A DNA stretch of 64,000 nt, taken from the NCBI RefSeq assembly GCF_016097555.1, contig NC_054713.1:40968895-41032894 (forward strand). The letters run 5' to 3'. Every line of letters begins with the position of its first letter. Within the stretch, counting starts at the first letter, position 1. The notes under the pieces were generated by a model. The model was not told the origin of the DNA and searched no databases. It worked only from the letters and a program-made list of their open reading frames with translations. The DNA is from Gigantopelta aegis. Lineage: Eukaryota > Mollusca > Gastropoda > Neomphalida > Peltospiridae. Shown here piece by piece: positions 48,180-60,095 of this stretch. The position numbers and the translations under genes are program-made.

Positions 48180-49540
48180 TAAAACATGAAATATATGGAT
48201 GACTTCAGTGTAACTAAAACATTCAATATTTTTTATAATGTCAGACCCTTCCTTTCTTCACATTTATGAATACAGTCAACAAGACCACTCGATGGGGATT
48301 TCCGACCGACAACGAACTTGAAATACGGAAATTATCGAGTGTATCTACAAGTAGGGTTTATCAAAATGCGTGTTATTTACATTTTGAATAGGCTGCTAGT
48401 AATATCGCCCAGCCCTGGTACTTTGGGCTACTACAAAGACGAGGGGGAAAAAGAAGAAGAAGACTCCCTCCCCCCCCCCCCAAAAAAAAACCCCACCCAA
48501 AAACCCCCCCAAAAAAACCTGCTTTTGATTTCCTGAATTTATAATTGAAGAATGAATCTGAGCATCAAAACCGTTATCCGTGATCTCTGCACCATGAAGA
48601 GTCGAATGGGTATTTGGCAAAATAGTGGTTGAGTCCATGAATATCTATCTAGTGCCTCGTCTATAGGACGACAGCCACTCTCGAAAGGATCCTATACTGG
48701 AGAAATCATTGCACCACCAAAAAGAGGACTGCCACTCCCAGGACTAGTTTACTAAATCAAAACTAGCACAGGACAGAGCTCTTTGGAATAAACGTAGCTG
48801 TGGTGACATGCACTCATGAATCACTGTCCTAACAGTGATGGTATCAAGTGTTGGCGAAAGGTGAGCATATCCTGCCCCACCGGTGGTACCCGTCATAATT
48901 ACTGCCACTACAGCTGTCACTTCATCTAAAACGATGACAAAACAAATGTGCAAGAGTTTCACGAAAGAGATGAAAAAGTATGCACAAGTTCAAAATATGG
49001 AATAGCATCAGCCATCAAATATTTAGTTGATAAAAGTAATTTATAACATAATGACGAAACAGTTGTAATATCCAAAAATATTATAATAGTAAATATTTGT
49101 TTTCATATACATGTGTAATATCTTACATTTCCCGTGTAATCAAAGTATGTGATATTTTTCAGATCACATACTTTAAGAATTTGATAATTTTGCAAATTAG
49201 ATGTAAATTAATCGAGGTCACGGCACTAGGTTTATTGAAATTTAATCAAACGTACTAGGGTGACACTCCATATTTGACGTATGCAGTCATAGTCATCAAG
49301 TAAAAAACATTATAATAGCAACTTTACGTTGAAAGCTGCCCAGCGTTCAGGAAACAAAACGTTACTCACTAGTTTATTTTGATGTAAGGACATCCAAAAT
49401 GACGTCATTTCCATTCAAAAAGACACTGCGTTACATATTCTTACATCATTTGAATATCGGGTAATGGCTGACTGGAGTTAAAGTTGCGTATACAGTTTAC
49501 AAAAACACGTTGTATTAAGCTTGATATTGTATGATAAAAA
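48180..49540. other. No recognised gene
   Basis: Mostly unique AT-rich sequence with a C-run/A-run tract at about 48467-48515 and a diverged repeat (49345-49420) related to 1690-1795. Confidence 0.4.
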
Positions 49541-49542
49541 AG

Positions 49543-49683
49543 AGATTATTGCCCTCGTGTGTTCTGGTATCGTCAGTATCATATATTATGAATAAAAATA
49601 ATATATTATGGCTCGCATAATACAATTTGTATTCCTAATATATGATATTGACGATACCGAAAAACACTGATAATAACCTCTAT
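49543..49683. repeat. Inverted repeat, ~55-bp arms
   Basis: AGATTATTGCCCTCGTGTG and GGTATCGTCAGTATCATATA on the left pair with GGTATCGTCAATATCATATA and GAGGTTATTATCAGTG read from the right. The spacer is about 25 bases. Arms carry several mismatches. Confidence 0.8.
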
Positions 49684-49879
49684 ATATTAATAACTAAGGT
49701 TAGGATCTTTAATCATGAATACTAGGATCATTGCACTCCTTAGGGAAACAAATGGATCTACGTCATTGATGTTTGTGATCTGTTTCAATATTTCTCAGTT
49801 CCATTCTTGATTAAAACCTATTGTACTTCAAAATGAATAACTGATTTAAGAGTACAACCAGGAGCTACACACACGCTGC

Positions 49880-50245
49880 TTTACTCGCGCCACCTATATG
49901 TCATAGAATTCCAGCCGCCATCTTGGTCCCAGACGGGGAGGTCACCGCAAACGAGCCGGGTCGTATTGTTTGATGTCTAACAAACAATGGACGCGCTGAC
50001 TCGCCGTTACTTCAATATGCAGAACCAATTATTCAATGTCTGCGGTACAATATAATTGTAAGAGGCATATCAATCACATATTTGTGCATTCACCAGCCGT
50101 GAAAGGCACGTCTCGCGGATTCTCGCGAGGTCGTGACCCGGGGCCATGGGATCAAACATGGCGGACGAGAAATCAAACGTGGTTTCGCGAAACAGCTGAA
50201 AAGAAAGTGGATTAGTAAATACGCGCGTGTGTCCGCGACGCTAGC
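49880..50245. promoter_or_regulatory. CpG-rich promoter-like segment
   Basis: Locally high in CpG against an AT-rich surround. It carries GCCGCCATCTTGG (YY1-type motif, minus strand) near 49915, ATTCTCGCGAGGTC (matching the TCTCGCGAGA promoter motif) near 50120, and AACATGGCGGACGAG near 50155. The ATG in the last would give only 13 codons, so it is either a 5' untranslated start region or a first exon I cannot close. Which gene it serves is unknown. Confidence 0.45.
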
Positions 50246-50310
50246 ATTTGTCATCTGGCCTAGCTAGACTAATTTAATGATAACAATTTAACGATAACAC
50301 ATTGGCGATT

Positions 50311-50912
50311 GACCAGCCCCAATGGTGCACTGATTAAGCCATCTGGTTTTAGGCGGATAGGTACAGGGTTTGAACCCCAGTACTGGCAGCAGCCAAGAGT
50401 GGGTGTACATCTCGGGTTTATTATCTCGCGCTCTCTGTTTCTCTCGGTGTCTCTGTCTCTGCTTCTCTGTCTAACCACTGTCAGGGCTTCCAGAATTTTT
50501 ATAAAATCCACTAGCCATGGGATCAGTATTTTTTTTTAAATGTATTAGCCACGATTAAAAATCCACTAGCCCTACTTTACTTTAAAGTAAATACAATTTT
50601 ACTAATAGTAATAATCAGATATGTCACCCAAAGAGGGAGATAGAGGTTAAAAACATTAAGATTTGGGAGGTACATGAAGAAGTGGGGACAGGATATTCAT
50701 ATTTACAAAATAGACTTAAATGCAGCATTTGACAACTTTTTTTCACTAGCCGTCGGGCATGGTAATAGTAGTTATTTACAAGCCCAAAATTGAATATCAC
50801 TAGCCACGGGAGTGGGGCTACCATAATCTAGAAGCTCTGACTGTTAATCCTGTGAACAGACGACCCACATAACAGAGATGTTTGTCCAGGACAGCGTGCT
50901 TGAACCGCTGTC
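50311..50912 (+). mobile_element. SINE, type C variant, split by a hAT-like MITE
   Basis: Head CAATGGTGCACTGATTAAGC and GGGTTTGAACCCCAGTACTG to 50481; it resumes after 50839 with TGAACAGACGACCCACATAA and GACAGCGTGCTTGAACC. Confidence 0.8.
50482..50839. mobile_element. hAT-like MITE inserted in a SINE
   Basis: Ends CAGGGCTTCCAGAATTTTTA and, on the other strand, CAGAGCTTCTAGATTATGG. ACTGT is shared by both flanks; a full 8-base duplication is not visible. It carries repeated CACTAGCC motifs. Confidence 0.75.
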
Positions 50913-51181
50913 GTGAGTGCGTGCTCGATGCAAAAAACGTCAATATCACGTGATTTCATTCATTGTTTAACTTGCCCCTGCGCGTGCTGTAACCTCACCG
51001 TGGTACAGGGGTGTAACATTCTCTTTGAGAATGGCCAATACAGCACAATTTTTTTTTAGTAAAAGTCGGTATCTATCTGTGATATTTGTGTTTTTGCACA
51101 GTTCTTTACACTGTGTTTTTATTTAAATCTTGAGTTTTTGTATTGATGTTGATCATCACTTTATTTGTTTTCATTACCATA

Positions 51182-51260
51182 GTTTGACACCCAATAGCCG
51201 ATGTATTTTTCGTGCTGGGGTGTCGTTAAACATTCATTCATTCATTCATTCATTCATTTT
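51182..51260 (+). mobile_element. SINE, type A, tail fragment with (ATTC)n
   Basis: TTTGACACCCAATAGCCGAT to GTGTCGTTAAAC, then a CATT tetranucleotide run. Confidence 0.75.
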
Positions 51261-51277
51261 TTAAGTTATTGTCATGT

Positions 51278-51790
<513 letters not shown>

Positions 51791-51900
51791 GTACTCACGC
51801 AGATTGCGCGAGTGATTGACAGGTTGGGTCAAATACCGTAATTGGTCACGACTCAGTGATGCGAACAATGGTCCAGCTTGAGATACCGTTATTTTCATAA

Positions 51901-51987
51901 CCCGTGATAGCTCAGTTGGTAGAGCGGAGGACTGTAGAGTTGTACACTGATATCCTTAGGTCACTGGTTCGAATCCGGTTCACGGGA
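51901..51987 (+). tRNA. tRNA-Tyr (GTA), with 14-base intron
   Basis: A perfect 7-bp acceptor stem (CCCGTGA / TCACGGG), D-arm TAGCTCAGTTGGTAGAGC, anticodon GTA at 51934-51936, and the T-arm with B-box GGTTCGAATCC. Removing 14 bases after position 37 restores a 7-base anticodon loop, the usual place for a tRNA-Tyr intron. A T-run terminator follows at about 51990. It is not part of the triplicated block. Confidence 0.95.
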
Positions 51988-52055
51988 ATTTTTTTGTTTT
52001 GTTTTGTTTTGCTTTGTAACATTTTTCCCAATCGTTCTTTTGAAAAATACTTTTT

Positions 52056-52345
52056 AAAAGTTTGTTTTGTTAACGACACCACTAGAGCACATTGATTAAT
52101 TTATCATCCGCTATTGGATGTCAAACACGTAGTAATCAGAGGAAACCCCATACAGTATGGAATCTTTTATATGCACTTTCCCAGACAGGAAAGCACATAC
52201 CACGGTCTTTGAACAGTTGTGGTGCATTGGTTCGCCGTTGGAATGAGAAAAACCCCAATCTCTTGAATGGATCCACCGATCCTGTTACGCAAGCACCTGA
52301 AGAAGTCACTCAACCGACTGAGCTAAATCCCACTCCGAAAAAGAA
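52056..52345 (-). mobile_element. SINE, type D
   Basis: Tail GTTAACGACACCACTAGAGC, head AGTCACTCAACCGACTGAGC and TAAATCCCACTCCG. Confidence 0.85.
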
Positions 52346-52365
52346 TAAATAAAAACAGTTAAAAT

Positions 52366-52438
52366 TTTGTTTTGCTTAACGACACCACTAAAGCACATTG
52401 ATTTATGAATCATTAACTATTGGATGTTAAACAATATT
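52366..52438 (-). mobile_element. SINE, type A, tail fragment
   Basis: GCTTAACGACACCACTAAAG to TATTGGATGTTAAACAATAT only. Confidence 0.8.
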
Positions 52439-52479
52439 TGGTTTCAGACACCTCGGCACTTTCTAACTAGAAGGAGTAA

Positions 52480-52770
52480 AGCGCTCGCTTGATGCTCGAC
52501 CGGTCTAGGATCGATCCCAGTCGGTGGTGCGTCCATTAGTGCACCACGACTGGTATATCAAAGACCATGATATGTGCTATCCTGTCTGGAATGGTGCATA
52601 TAAAAGATCCCTTGCTACTAATGGAAAAAAACGTAGCGGGTTCCCTCTCTAAGACTATATGTTAGAATTATCAAATGTTTGACACCCAACAGTCGACAAT
52701 TGTGCTCTAGTGATGTTGTTAAACGAAACAATCTTTAACTTTCACTTTAACTTTAACTTTAACTTTAACT
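52480..52770 (+). mobile_element. SINE, type A, ending in (CTTTAA)n
   Basis: AAAGCGCTCGCTTGATGCTC, GTGCATATAAAAGATCCC, then a tail with CTTTAACTTTAACTTTAACT. Confidence 0.88.
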
Positions 52771-52821
52771 TATAACGTGATTGCTTGATTTTAACATATA
52801 TGCGCGAGATGTCTTTCGAGC

Positions 52822-53190
52822 GCTCGCCTGAGGCGGTTGCGGCGTGGGAGCGATTCACCACAGTGAACCCATTCTCTGGTCGTTTTTTAACCCCGTCCCA
52901 ACCAGATGTCTAAATGTCGGGTGTTCAAACACGACATTTTTAGCTTCTGATGCAGAACATATTAATAAAGAAATGACGGGGCTATGCCACATCCCATCCA
53001 ACCCCCAACCCCACCGCTATCCCCACCCCCTCACTCCCCGTTCCGCACACATACCACGGCCATTAATATACTAGTCGTGTTGCACTGGCTGGAACGAGAA
53101 TAGCCAAATGGGCCCACCGACAGGGATCGATCCTAAACTGACCGCGCATCAAGCGAGCGCTCTACCACTGGGTTACGTCCCGGCCCCTAT
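52822..53190. mobile_element. Two SINE head fragments
   Basis: A type D head piece (GCGCTCGCCTGAGGCGG to CCCATTCTCTGGTCG) lies at 52822-52912, plus strand. A minus-strand A/B head and body piece (CACATACCACGGCCATTAAT to GGTTACGTCCCGG) lies at 53045-53188. Confidence 0.75.
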
Positions 53191-53640
53191 TATTGATATA
53201 AATAAATAAACTAAATAACGACATCTCACCACTGTTTTTCTCGTTTCACTAACTGAATCAAATAAAACCACAGAATGCTGGACATGAACCATTAATCAGA
53301 ACAGATGGTGTATCCCACCGTTCGTCCGTCCGTCCGTCTGTCGGATAGAGGTGTAGAAACATCTCACTCTAAGTGGACAGTTGGCTGCTAATTGTCCTGA
53401 GCGAGATCTTGTGCCCCCCACTTAATCCCGCCGTGTGGTCAGACGGACTGACCAAACACCGATACGCACCGCACTAACGATTAACAAACAAACTGACCAC
53501 TGCAGAAACAATTCACTTTTCTCCAAATCCGGCTACAAGCTTGCGAACTAACAGATGATGTTTGTATGGACCGCGGTCTGCCAATCCAGGGACGCATTTA
53601 AGGGGGGTGACACGGGAGTCTGAGCCCTCTCCCCATAGAG
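53191..53640. other. No recognised gene
   Basis: Unique sequence with a short GTCC tetranucleotide run near 53322. Confidence 0.4.
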
Positions 53641-53644
53641 AAAA

Positions 53645-54036
53645 GAAAGAAAGAAATGTTTTATTTAACGACGCACTCAACACATTTTATTTACGGTTAT
53701 ATGGCGTCAGACATATGGTTAAGGACCACACAGATTTTGAGAGGAAACCCGCTGTCGCCACTACATGGGCTACTCTTTCCGATTAGCAGAAAGGGATCTT
53801 TTATTTGCGCTTCCCACAGGCAGGATAGCACAAACCATGGCCTTTGTTGAACCAGTTATGGATCACTGGTCGGTGCAAGTGGTTTACACCTACCCATTGA
53901 GCCTTGCGGAGCACTCACTCGGGGTTTGGAGTCGGTATCTGGATTAAAAATCCCATGCCTCGACTGGGAACCGAACCCAGTACCTACCAGCCTGTAAACC
54001 GATGGCCTAACCACGACGCAACTGAGGCCGGTATCC
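53645..54036 (-). mobile_element. Chimeric SINE: type B 3' part joined to type C head
   Basis: TTTATTTAACGACGCACTCA to CCTTTGTTGAACCAGTTATG (type B) runs directly into GTTTACACCTACCCATTGAG to GACGCAACTGAGGCCGG (type C head). The join near 53876 removes the B head and the C tail. Confidence 0.82.
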
Positions 54037-54359
54037 CCCCATAGAGATGACAGATCCTATTTGTTTCCTATCGTATTTTCGTTATAAACACTGACATATG
54101 ATGCAAAAGCCTTACAGGCTTTCTGCCAGAAAACAATTTGAGAGTAGGTAATAAAAACAAAACAGACCATAAATACCTCTACTGCGTGGTTATGAGTTTC
54201 AATTTGGACACTGCATTTCATGCGCTTTGACAACTTTTAAAATAGAAATTTTCTTACTATCTAAAAGTGAACAAAAAATCCATTAATTTCCAACATTTTA
54301 GCGTACATAACTTTAACCTCCGTACCCTCAGAAACACTGCCGTGTACTAACCTAACAGA

Positions 54360-54690
54360 TGGGCGGGACGTAGCCCAGTGGTAAAGCGCTCGCTTGGTGC
54401 GAGATCGGTCTAAGAACGATCACTGTCTTTGGGCCCATTTGGGCCATTTCTCGTTCCAGCCATTACACCACGATTGTTATATCAAAGGCCGTGGTATGTG
54501 CTATCTTGTATTTGGGATGGTGCATATAAAACACCCCTTGCTACTAATGGAAACATGTGGCGGGTTTTCTCTCTAAGACTATATGTCAAAATTACCCAAA
54601 TTTAATGTTTGACATCCAATAGCCGATGATTAATAAATCAATGCGCTCTAGTGGTGTCGTTAAACAAAACAAACTTTAACTTAACGGATC
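54360..54690 (+). mobile_element. SINE, type A, full length
   Basis: GGGCGGGACGTAGCCCAGTG to GTCGTTAAACAAAACAAACT. Confidence 0.92.
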
Positions 54691-55026
54691 TTTGTCGTTT
54701 ACGGAATCCAGTTTTAGAATTCTCGTCCTCCTCCCACCTCAAAAATTCTGGATCCGCCCTGTCAATAGCTTAACGCAAAACCGCTGTCAGGAAAAACAAT
54801 GGCTATTGGAAAAGACCGGTGAGGATTAATTTTAATAAATCGGATTTGTGCCGATTTCTCGAGATGGGAAATACAGATAGTTCTGAAGCTGAGATAATAT
54901 TTGTAGAAGTGAGTGCACATTCAGAGATAAAACGGTGACGTTATTAAAGATACTGTCAGGCCCGAATTTGTTGCCATTGTTATCATTTCCCTGACTAACG
55001 GAGACGGTTCAACAAAGAAAGCTATG
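54691..55026. other. No recognised gene
   Basis: Unique sequence with no strong coding or repeat signal. Confidence 0.4.
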
Positions 55027-55252
55027 CTAGGCTCATACTGTCAACTGTTACGACGAAGTTGGCCAACTCGACGGTTGCGTTTTAATTCCCGCAACTCCCA
55101 GCTTACGACGGATGCGCCCGTGTTAACTAATGGGCTATACGACGAGAATCGAGTTGTAAGAGCGCTCAGACTAGCAACTGAGAAGTCGTAGAAGTCGTGA
55201 GAGCAGAAAATTAGCCAACTTTGTGCTGACAGTTGGTAGTCTGACACTAGCA
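55027..55252. mobile_element. MITE with ~40-bp imperfect inverted ends
   Basis: GCTAGGCTCATACTGTCAAC, ACGAAGTTGGCCA on the left; on the other strand GCTAGTGTCAGACTACCAAC, ACAAAGTTGGCT. Superfamily not assigned. Confidence 0.7.
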
Positions 55253-55382
55253 TTACATATTTAAATATATTTCCATCTTTAGAATATGTGTCTGTAGTCT
55301 ACTGATTTATGAAATGGAAAATAAGTAACTGAGTGTGTCCATCAAGGGGGGGGGGGGGGGGGCGGGCGATCCTCAACCCATA

Positions 55383-55715
55383 CAGGGGGCGGCACGTAGC
55401 CCAGTGGTAAAGCGTTCAATTGAAGCGCGGTCGATCTAGGATCGATTCCCGTCGGTGGGCCCATTGGGCTATTTCTCGCTCCAGCCAATGCACCACGACT
55501 GGTATATCAAAGGCCGTGGTATGTGTTATCCTGTCTGTGACATGGTGCATACAAAAGATCCCTTGCTGCTAATCGAAAAGAGTAGCCCATGAACTGGCGA
55601 ACGCGGGTTTCCTCTCTCAATATATGTGTGGTCCTTAACCATATGTCCGACCCCATATAACCGTAAATAAAATGTGTTGAGTGCGTCGTTAAATAAAACA
55701 CTTCCTTCCTTCCAA
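55383..55715 (+). mobile_element. SINE, type B, full length
   Basis: GGCGGCACGTAGCCCAGTGG to TAAATAAAACACTTCCTTCC. A G17 run lies just upstream. Confidence 0.92.
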
Positions 55716-56089
55716 CCCATATATCTCATGTCACATATATCTGATGATATTCAGGTCGTCTACTTTCATAACAAGGTATGAATGTAAGAATATTTTCTTA
55801 CACACCCGTTGGTTAGAACATCATTCGTTATCTTTGCAACACATACGTGTTAACACATATACGTGTGTTAACAGTTTCAAGACATACGACTGGCTGATCC
55901 TAGGTGATGACCAGGTCACCAATGCCATACATCCAATGAAAAAACAGCACGGTCGAAATATATTACACTGTGACGTATAGTTAACTTAACACTCATTTGT
56001 CTGTGACGCGTAAGTGCAAGGGTGTAAATAACTTTTAGTCGAAAAAGATTTTAAATTGTTTTTTGAGGATATGTAAGAAATAGAATAAT

Positions 56090-56215
56090 ACATTCGTGTC
56101 CCTTAGATAAAGTTTATCTTACAACTCGTTGTTTAAAAACGTATCTGACTCGCTTTCGCTCGTTAGATACATTTTAAAACAACTCGTTGTAAAACAAATG
56201 GTATCTAACGGCCAC
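56090..56215. repeat. Palindrome in triplicated copy 1
   Basis: Arms around the centre ACTCGCTTTCGCTCG contain TATCTTACAACTCGTTGTTT and its inverted partner. The arms include ACAACTCGTTGT, itself nearly self-complementary. Confidence 0.85.
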
Positions 56216-56401
56216 TCATGTATAATATTATTCTCTATATAGTTTGGTATCTGTAAGTCAGGTCATGTAATCGTAAAGAACCACCTGCATCCCTTGGTCT
56301 TTGTTGGAACATCCGCATGAAATGAAATACCTGAAATGTTTAAAATAAATAATTTAATTAAATAATAAAATTTAAAATAATAATTAAAAAAAGAAAAAGA
56401 T

Positions 56402-56490
56402 TCCCGCGAACCGGATTCGAACCAGTGACCTAAGGATATCAATGTATACAACTCTACAGTCCTCCGCTCTACCAACTGAGCTATCACGGG
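56402..56490 (-). tRNA. tRNA-Tyr (GTA), with 16-base intron
   Basis: On the minus strand: CCCGTGATAGCTCAGTTGGT, then GGACTGTAG with an intron of 16 bases, ATCCTTAGGTCACTGG, TTCGAATCC and TCGCGGG. The acceptor stem keeps one G-T pair. A T-run terminator follows on the minus strand. Confidence 0.93.
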
Positions 56491-56849
56491 ATATCAGAGA
56501 AAGTTACAAAACAATATCTCTAGCCAGGCCACCATGATACGCATGACTGGTTTTATCAAATGATCGTGTGATCTTAACGGGAAAGATTTTATACACATTT
56601 CCGGACATCCCACCGCTACACGATTGAATTATCTCCCTTTACAAGGGAAGACAAATCTGCGGCTATAAGATTTATCAAATTAATCGCTAAATTAAAACTC
56701 GTTATGTGCTCCAGTGGTTAGCTAGTGTGGCCATGAATTACATTTTAAGTGGATAATTTTCGGTTTCAAGATGGACAGTTAACTTTGTCCACCTCGCAAC
56801 AGGAATCGTTAGCGTTGGTATCCCTTTATTTCATTTGAACTTATTTCCG

Positions 56850-57090
56850 TGGTTATATCCAATTAAGGTTCAAGCACGCTGTCCTGGGCACACACACCTC
56901 AGCTATCTGGGTTGTCTGTCCAGGACAGTGAGTTAGTGGTTAGTGAGAGAGAAGAGGGTGTAATAGTCTTACACCTTCCCACTGAGCCGTTAAAACTCAT
57001 CCTGGGTGGAAGCCGGTACGGGGCTGCGAACCCTGTACCTACCAGCCTGTAGTTAAATGGCTTAACCACGACACCAATGAGGCCGGTTTG
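56850..57090 (-). mobile_element. SINE, type C, full length (copy 1)
   Basis: TATATCCAATTAAGGTTCAA to ACGACACCAATGAGGCCGG. Confidence 0.92.
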
Positions 57091-57099
57091 GTATCCCTT

Positions 57100-57490
57100 T
57101 AACCCATCTAATTGGGTCCGATACTGGCTGGATTCGTCGGCGTCTTCTTCTTCTTTTCGTTCACTCTAATCATGACTGTCGAGTCCTAAATAGGTTGCTT
57201 TTCCCAACTTAAACAATTCTACCCGACATCAGGGTGAACTGGATAGTTTTCTTACGGTGGTCTTTGTCACCATGTAATTTTTCTGCCAGGGATACTTACG
57301 TAAGCAGGCCATATTTGGTTTCTTATTTGTTGGTGCTGGCTGCAATCCTGGAGGAAGTGGGTTGTTGTATCTCCTTCCTGTCCACATAGGCACGTTGCTG
57401 TATTTGAGAGCTTGTGTCTGTGTAGGCGGATATTCAGTCTGTTATGTCCGGTTCTCAGTCTAGGAATGATTACTGGCTCCTCCTGGGGAT
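57100..57490 (-). mobile_element. LINE 3' fragment (copy 1)
   Basis: Minus strand encodes LRTGHNRLNIRLHRHKLSNT, ATCLCGQEGDTTTHFLQDC and IWPAYVSLAEKLHGDKDHRK, the C-terminal end of a non-LTR retrotransposon ORF2, related to the fragment at 23440-23765. Confidence 0.8.
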
Positions 57491-57697
57491 GTTAACTTTA
57501 TCACTATATTTAATTTTTCCTTATAGTGTTATTGGGACACAAAGTATGCAATGGTACCCCTATTCAAATTCCGATTTTTAAGTTGTTGTTTTTTTCATTC
57601 CACCAACGTTTTTGCTGCACTCAAGCGGATATCAAATTGATATATAATGGGACATCTAAAAATACTTGTCTCCAAAAATCTCTAAGAGGGGAAATGG

Positions 57698-58190
57698 AAG
57701 GTTTCAGTCTCTGGCCTATGGACTACAGCTCCGGCCCAGAGCGAGTTCAGTGACCACTACACAGAGGGAGGAGGAGGGTTTCGGTCTCTGGCCTATGGAC
57801 TACAGCTCCGGCCCAGAGTGAGTTCAGTGGCCACTACACAGAGGGAGGAGGGTTTCGGTCTCTGGCCTATGGACTACAGCTCCGGCCCAGAGTGAGTTCA
57901 GTGGCCACTACACAGAGGGAGGAGGGTTTTGGTCTCTGGCCTATGGACTACAGCTCCGGCCCAGAGTGAGTTCAGTGGCCACTACACTGAGGGAGGAGGA
58001 GGGTTTTGGTCTCTGGCCTATGGACTACAGCTCCGGCCCAGAGTGAGTTCAGTGGCCACTACACAGAGGGAGGAGGAGGGTTTTGGTCTCTGGCCTATGG
58101 ACTACAGCTCCGGCCCAGAGTGAGTCCAGTGGCCACTACACAGAGGGAGGAGGAGGGTTTCGGTCTCTGGCCTATGGACTACAGATCCGG
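57698..58190. repeat. 77-bp minisatellite, about 6 copies
   Basis: GGTTTCGGTCTCTGGCCTAT, GGACTACAGCTCCGGCCCAG, AGTGAGTTCAGTGGCCACTA, CACAGAGGGAGGAGGAG. Triplication copy 2 has about 1.5 units (60300-60410) and copy 3 about one (62888-62945). Confidence 0.93.
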
Positions 58191-58479
58191 TACATCATTC
58201 GTTATCTTTGTAATACATACTTGTTAACACTTGTTAACAGTTTCAAGACATACGACTGGCTGATCCTAGGTGATGACCAGGTCACCAATGCCATACATCC
58301 AATGAAAAAAAGCACGGTCGAAATCTATTTCACTGTGACGTATAGCTAACCTGACACTCATTTGTCTGTAACGCGTAAGTGCAGGGGCTGTAAATAACTT
58401 TTAGTCGAAATTTTTTTTTAATTTGCTTAAAACCTGGTTTTTGAGGATATGTAAGAAATAGAATAATACATTCGTGTCT

Positions 58480-58595
58480 GTTAGCTACCATTTATCTTAC
58501 AACTCGTTGTTTAAAAACATATCAAACTCGCTTTCGCTCGTTAGATACATTTTAAAACAACTCGTTGTAAGATAAATGGTATCTAACGGCCACTC
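58480..58595. repeat. Palindrome in triplicated copy 2
   Basis: GTTAGCTACCATTTATCTTA to AGATAAATGGTATCTAACGG form the outer arms; the centre is CTCGCTTTCGCTCG. Confidence 0.88.
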
Positions 58596-58781
58596 ATGTA
58601 TAATATTATTCTCTATATAGTTTGGTATCCATAAGGCAGGTCATGTAATCGTAAAGAACCACCTGCATCCCTTAGTCTCTGTTGGAACTTTCGCATGAAA
58701 CTAAATGCCTAAAATGTTTAAAATAAAAATAATTTAATTAAATAATAAAATTTAAAATAATTATAATAATAAAAAAAAGAT

Positions 58782-58870
58782 TCCCGCGAACCGGATTCGA
58801 ACCAGTGACCTAAGGATACCAATGCATACAACTCTACAGTCCTCCGCTCTACCAACTGAGCTATCACGGG
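58782..58870 (-). tRNA. tRNA-Tyr (GTA), intron-bearing (copy 2)
   Basis: Same mature sequence as the copy at 56402-56490. The differences (GCATTG, ATACC against GTATAC, ATATC) fall at the intron and its boundary. If the ACC variant changes the anticodon-stem side it could alter splicing, otherwise the gene looks intact. Confidence 0.92.
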
Positions 58871-59037
58871 ATATAAGAGAAAGTTACAAAACAATATCTC
58901 CAGCCAGGCCACCATCACACGCATGACTGGTTTTATCAAATGATCGTGTCATCTTAACATCCCACCACAATACGATTGAATTATCTCCCCTTACAAGGGA
59001 AGACAAATCTGCGGCTATAAGATTTATGAAATTAATC

Positions 59038-59271
59038 CTAGCGACCAAATTGAATGAGTAGAATTTTCTTTATTAATTATATTAATTAGAGATGCGCATC
59101 AAAAATTTAAAGGCCCACTATTTAATTTTTGGATGTAAATTTCAAAATTGTCAGCTTAATTTTTTTCTGTCCCGGGACAAGCCCCTGGCTATCCAGAGAC
59201 AGGCCCCGGGACGGACATGCTCGAAATTCTAGTGGTATATGAGCACGTAAAAATTATTCGCACTCGCACTC
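59038..59271. mobile_element. Repeat H insertion with 9-bp target duplication
   Basis: AAATTAATC flanks both sides (59029-59037, 59272-59280). Copies 1 and 3 of the triplication show the uninterrupted site. It matches 42950-43110 in reverse. Confidence 0.88.
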
Positions 59272-59429
59272 AAATTAATCGCTAAATGAAAACCCGTTAT
59301 GTGCTCCAGTGGTTAGCTAGTGTGGTCATGAATTACATTTTAAGTGGATCATTTTCGGTTTCAAGATGGACAGTTAACTTTGTCCACCTCGCAACATGAA
59401 TCGTTAGCGTTGGTATCCCTTTATTTCAT

Positions 59430-59690
59430 TTGAACTTATTTCTGTGGTTATATCCAATTAAGGTTCAAGCACGCTGTCCTGGGCACACATTTCAGCTATC
59501 TGGGTTGTCTGTCCAGGACAGTGAGTTAGTTGTTAGTGGTTAGTGAGAGAGAAGAGGGTGTAATAGTCTTACACCTACCCACTGAGTCGTTAAAACTCTC
59601 TTGGTGGGAGCCGGTACCAGGCAGCGAACCCTGTACCTACTAGCCTGTAGTCAAATAGCTTAACCACGACACCACTGAGGCCGGTTTGGT
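59430..59690 (-). mobile_element. SINE, type C (copy 2)
   Basis: TATATCCAATTAAGGTTCAA to ACGACACCACTGAGGCCGG. Confidence 0.92.
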
Positions 59691-59699
59691 ATCCCTTTA

Positions 59700-60095
59700 A
59701 CCCATCTAATTGGGTCTGATACTGGCTGGATTCGTCGTCGTCGTTTTCTGTTCGTTCACTCTAATCATGACTGTCAAGTCATAAATAGGTTGCTTTTCCC
59801 AAATTAAACGATTCTACCCGACATCAGGATGAACTGGGCAGTTTCCTTAAGGCGTTCTTTGTTGCCATGTAATTTTTCTGCCAAGGATACGTAAGCAAGC
59901 CATATCTGGTCTCTTATTTGATGATGCTGGTTGCATTCCTGGAGGAATTGGGTTGTTGTTTCTTCTCCCTGTCCACATAGGCACGTTGCTGTATTCGAGA
60001 GCTTGTGTCTGTGTAGGCGGATATTCAGTCTGTTATGTCCGGTTCTCAGTCTAGGAATGATTACTGGCTCCTCCTGGGGATGGTAACTTCATCAC
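59700..60095 (-). mobile_element. LINE 3' fragment (copy 2)
   Basis: Duplicate of 57100-57490, with small differences. Confidence 0.8.

Larger units (their letters stand above)
55818..58191. repeat. Segmental triplication, copy 1
   Basis: This 2374-base copy runs from ACATCATTCGTTATCTTTGC to CTACAGATCCGGT. It contains a palindrome, a minus-strand tRNA-Tyr, a minus-strand type C SINE, a LINE fragment and a 77-base minisatellite of about 6 units. Confidence 0.92.

Noticed and set aside
50157-50200. Coding start ATGGCGGACGAG
   Set aside because: Stops after 13 codons and no donor is visible before the stop; treated as part of a promoter-like segment.
57929-58349. Frames of 64-88 residues in the 77-base minisatellite
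   Set aside because: Repetition artefact; frame open in overlapping copies only.
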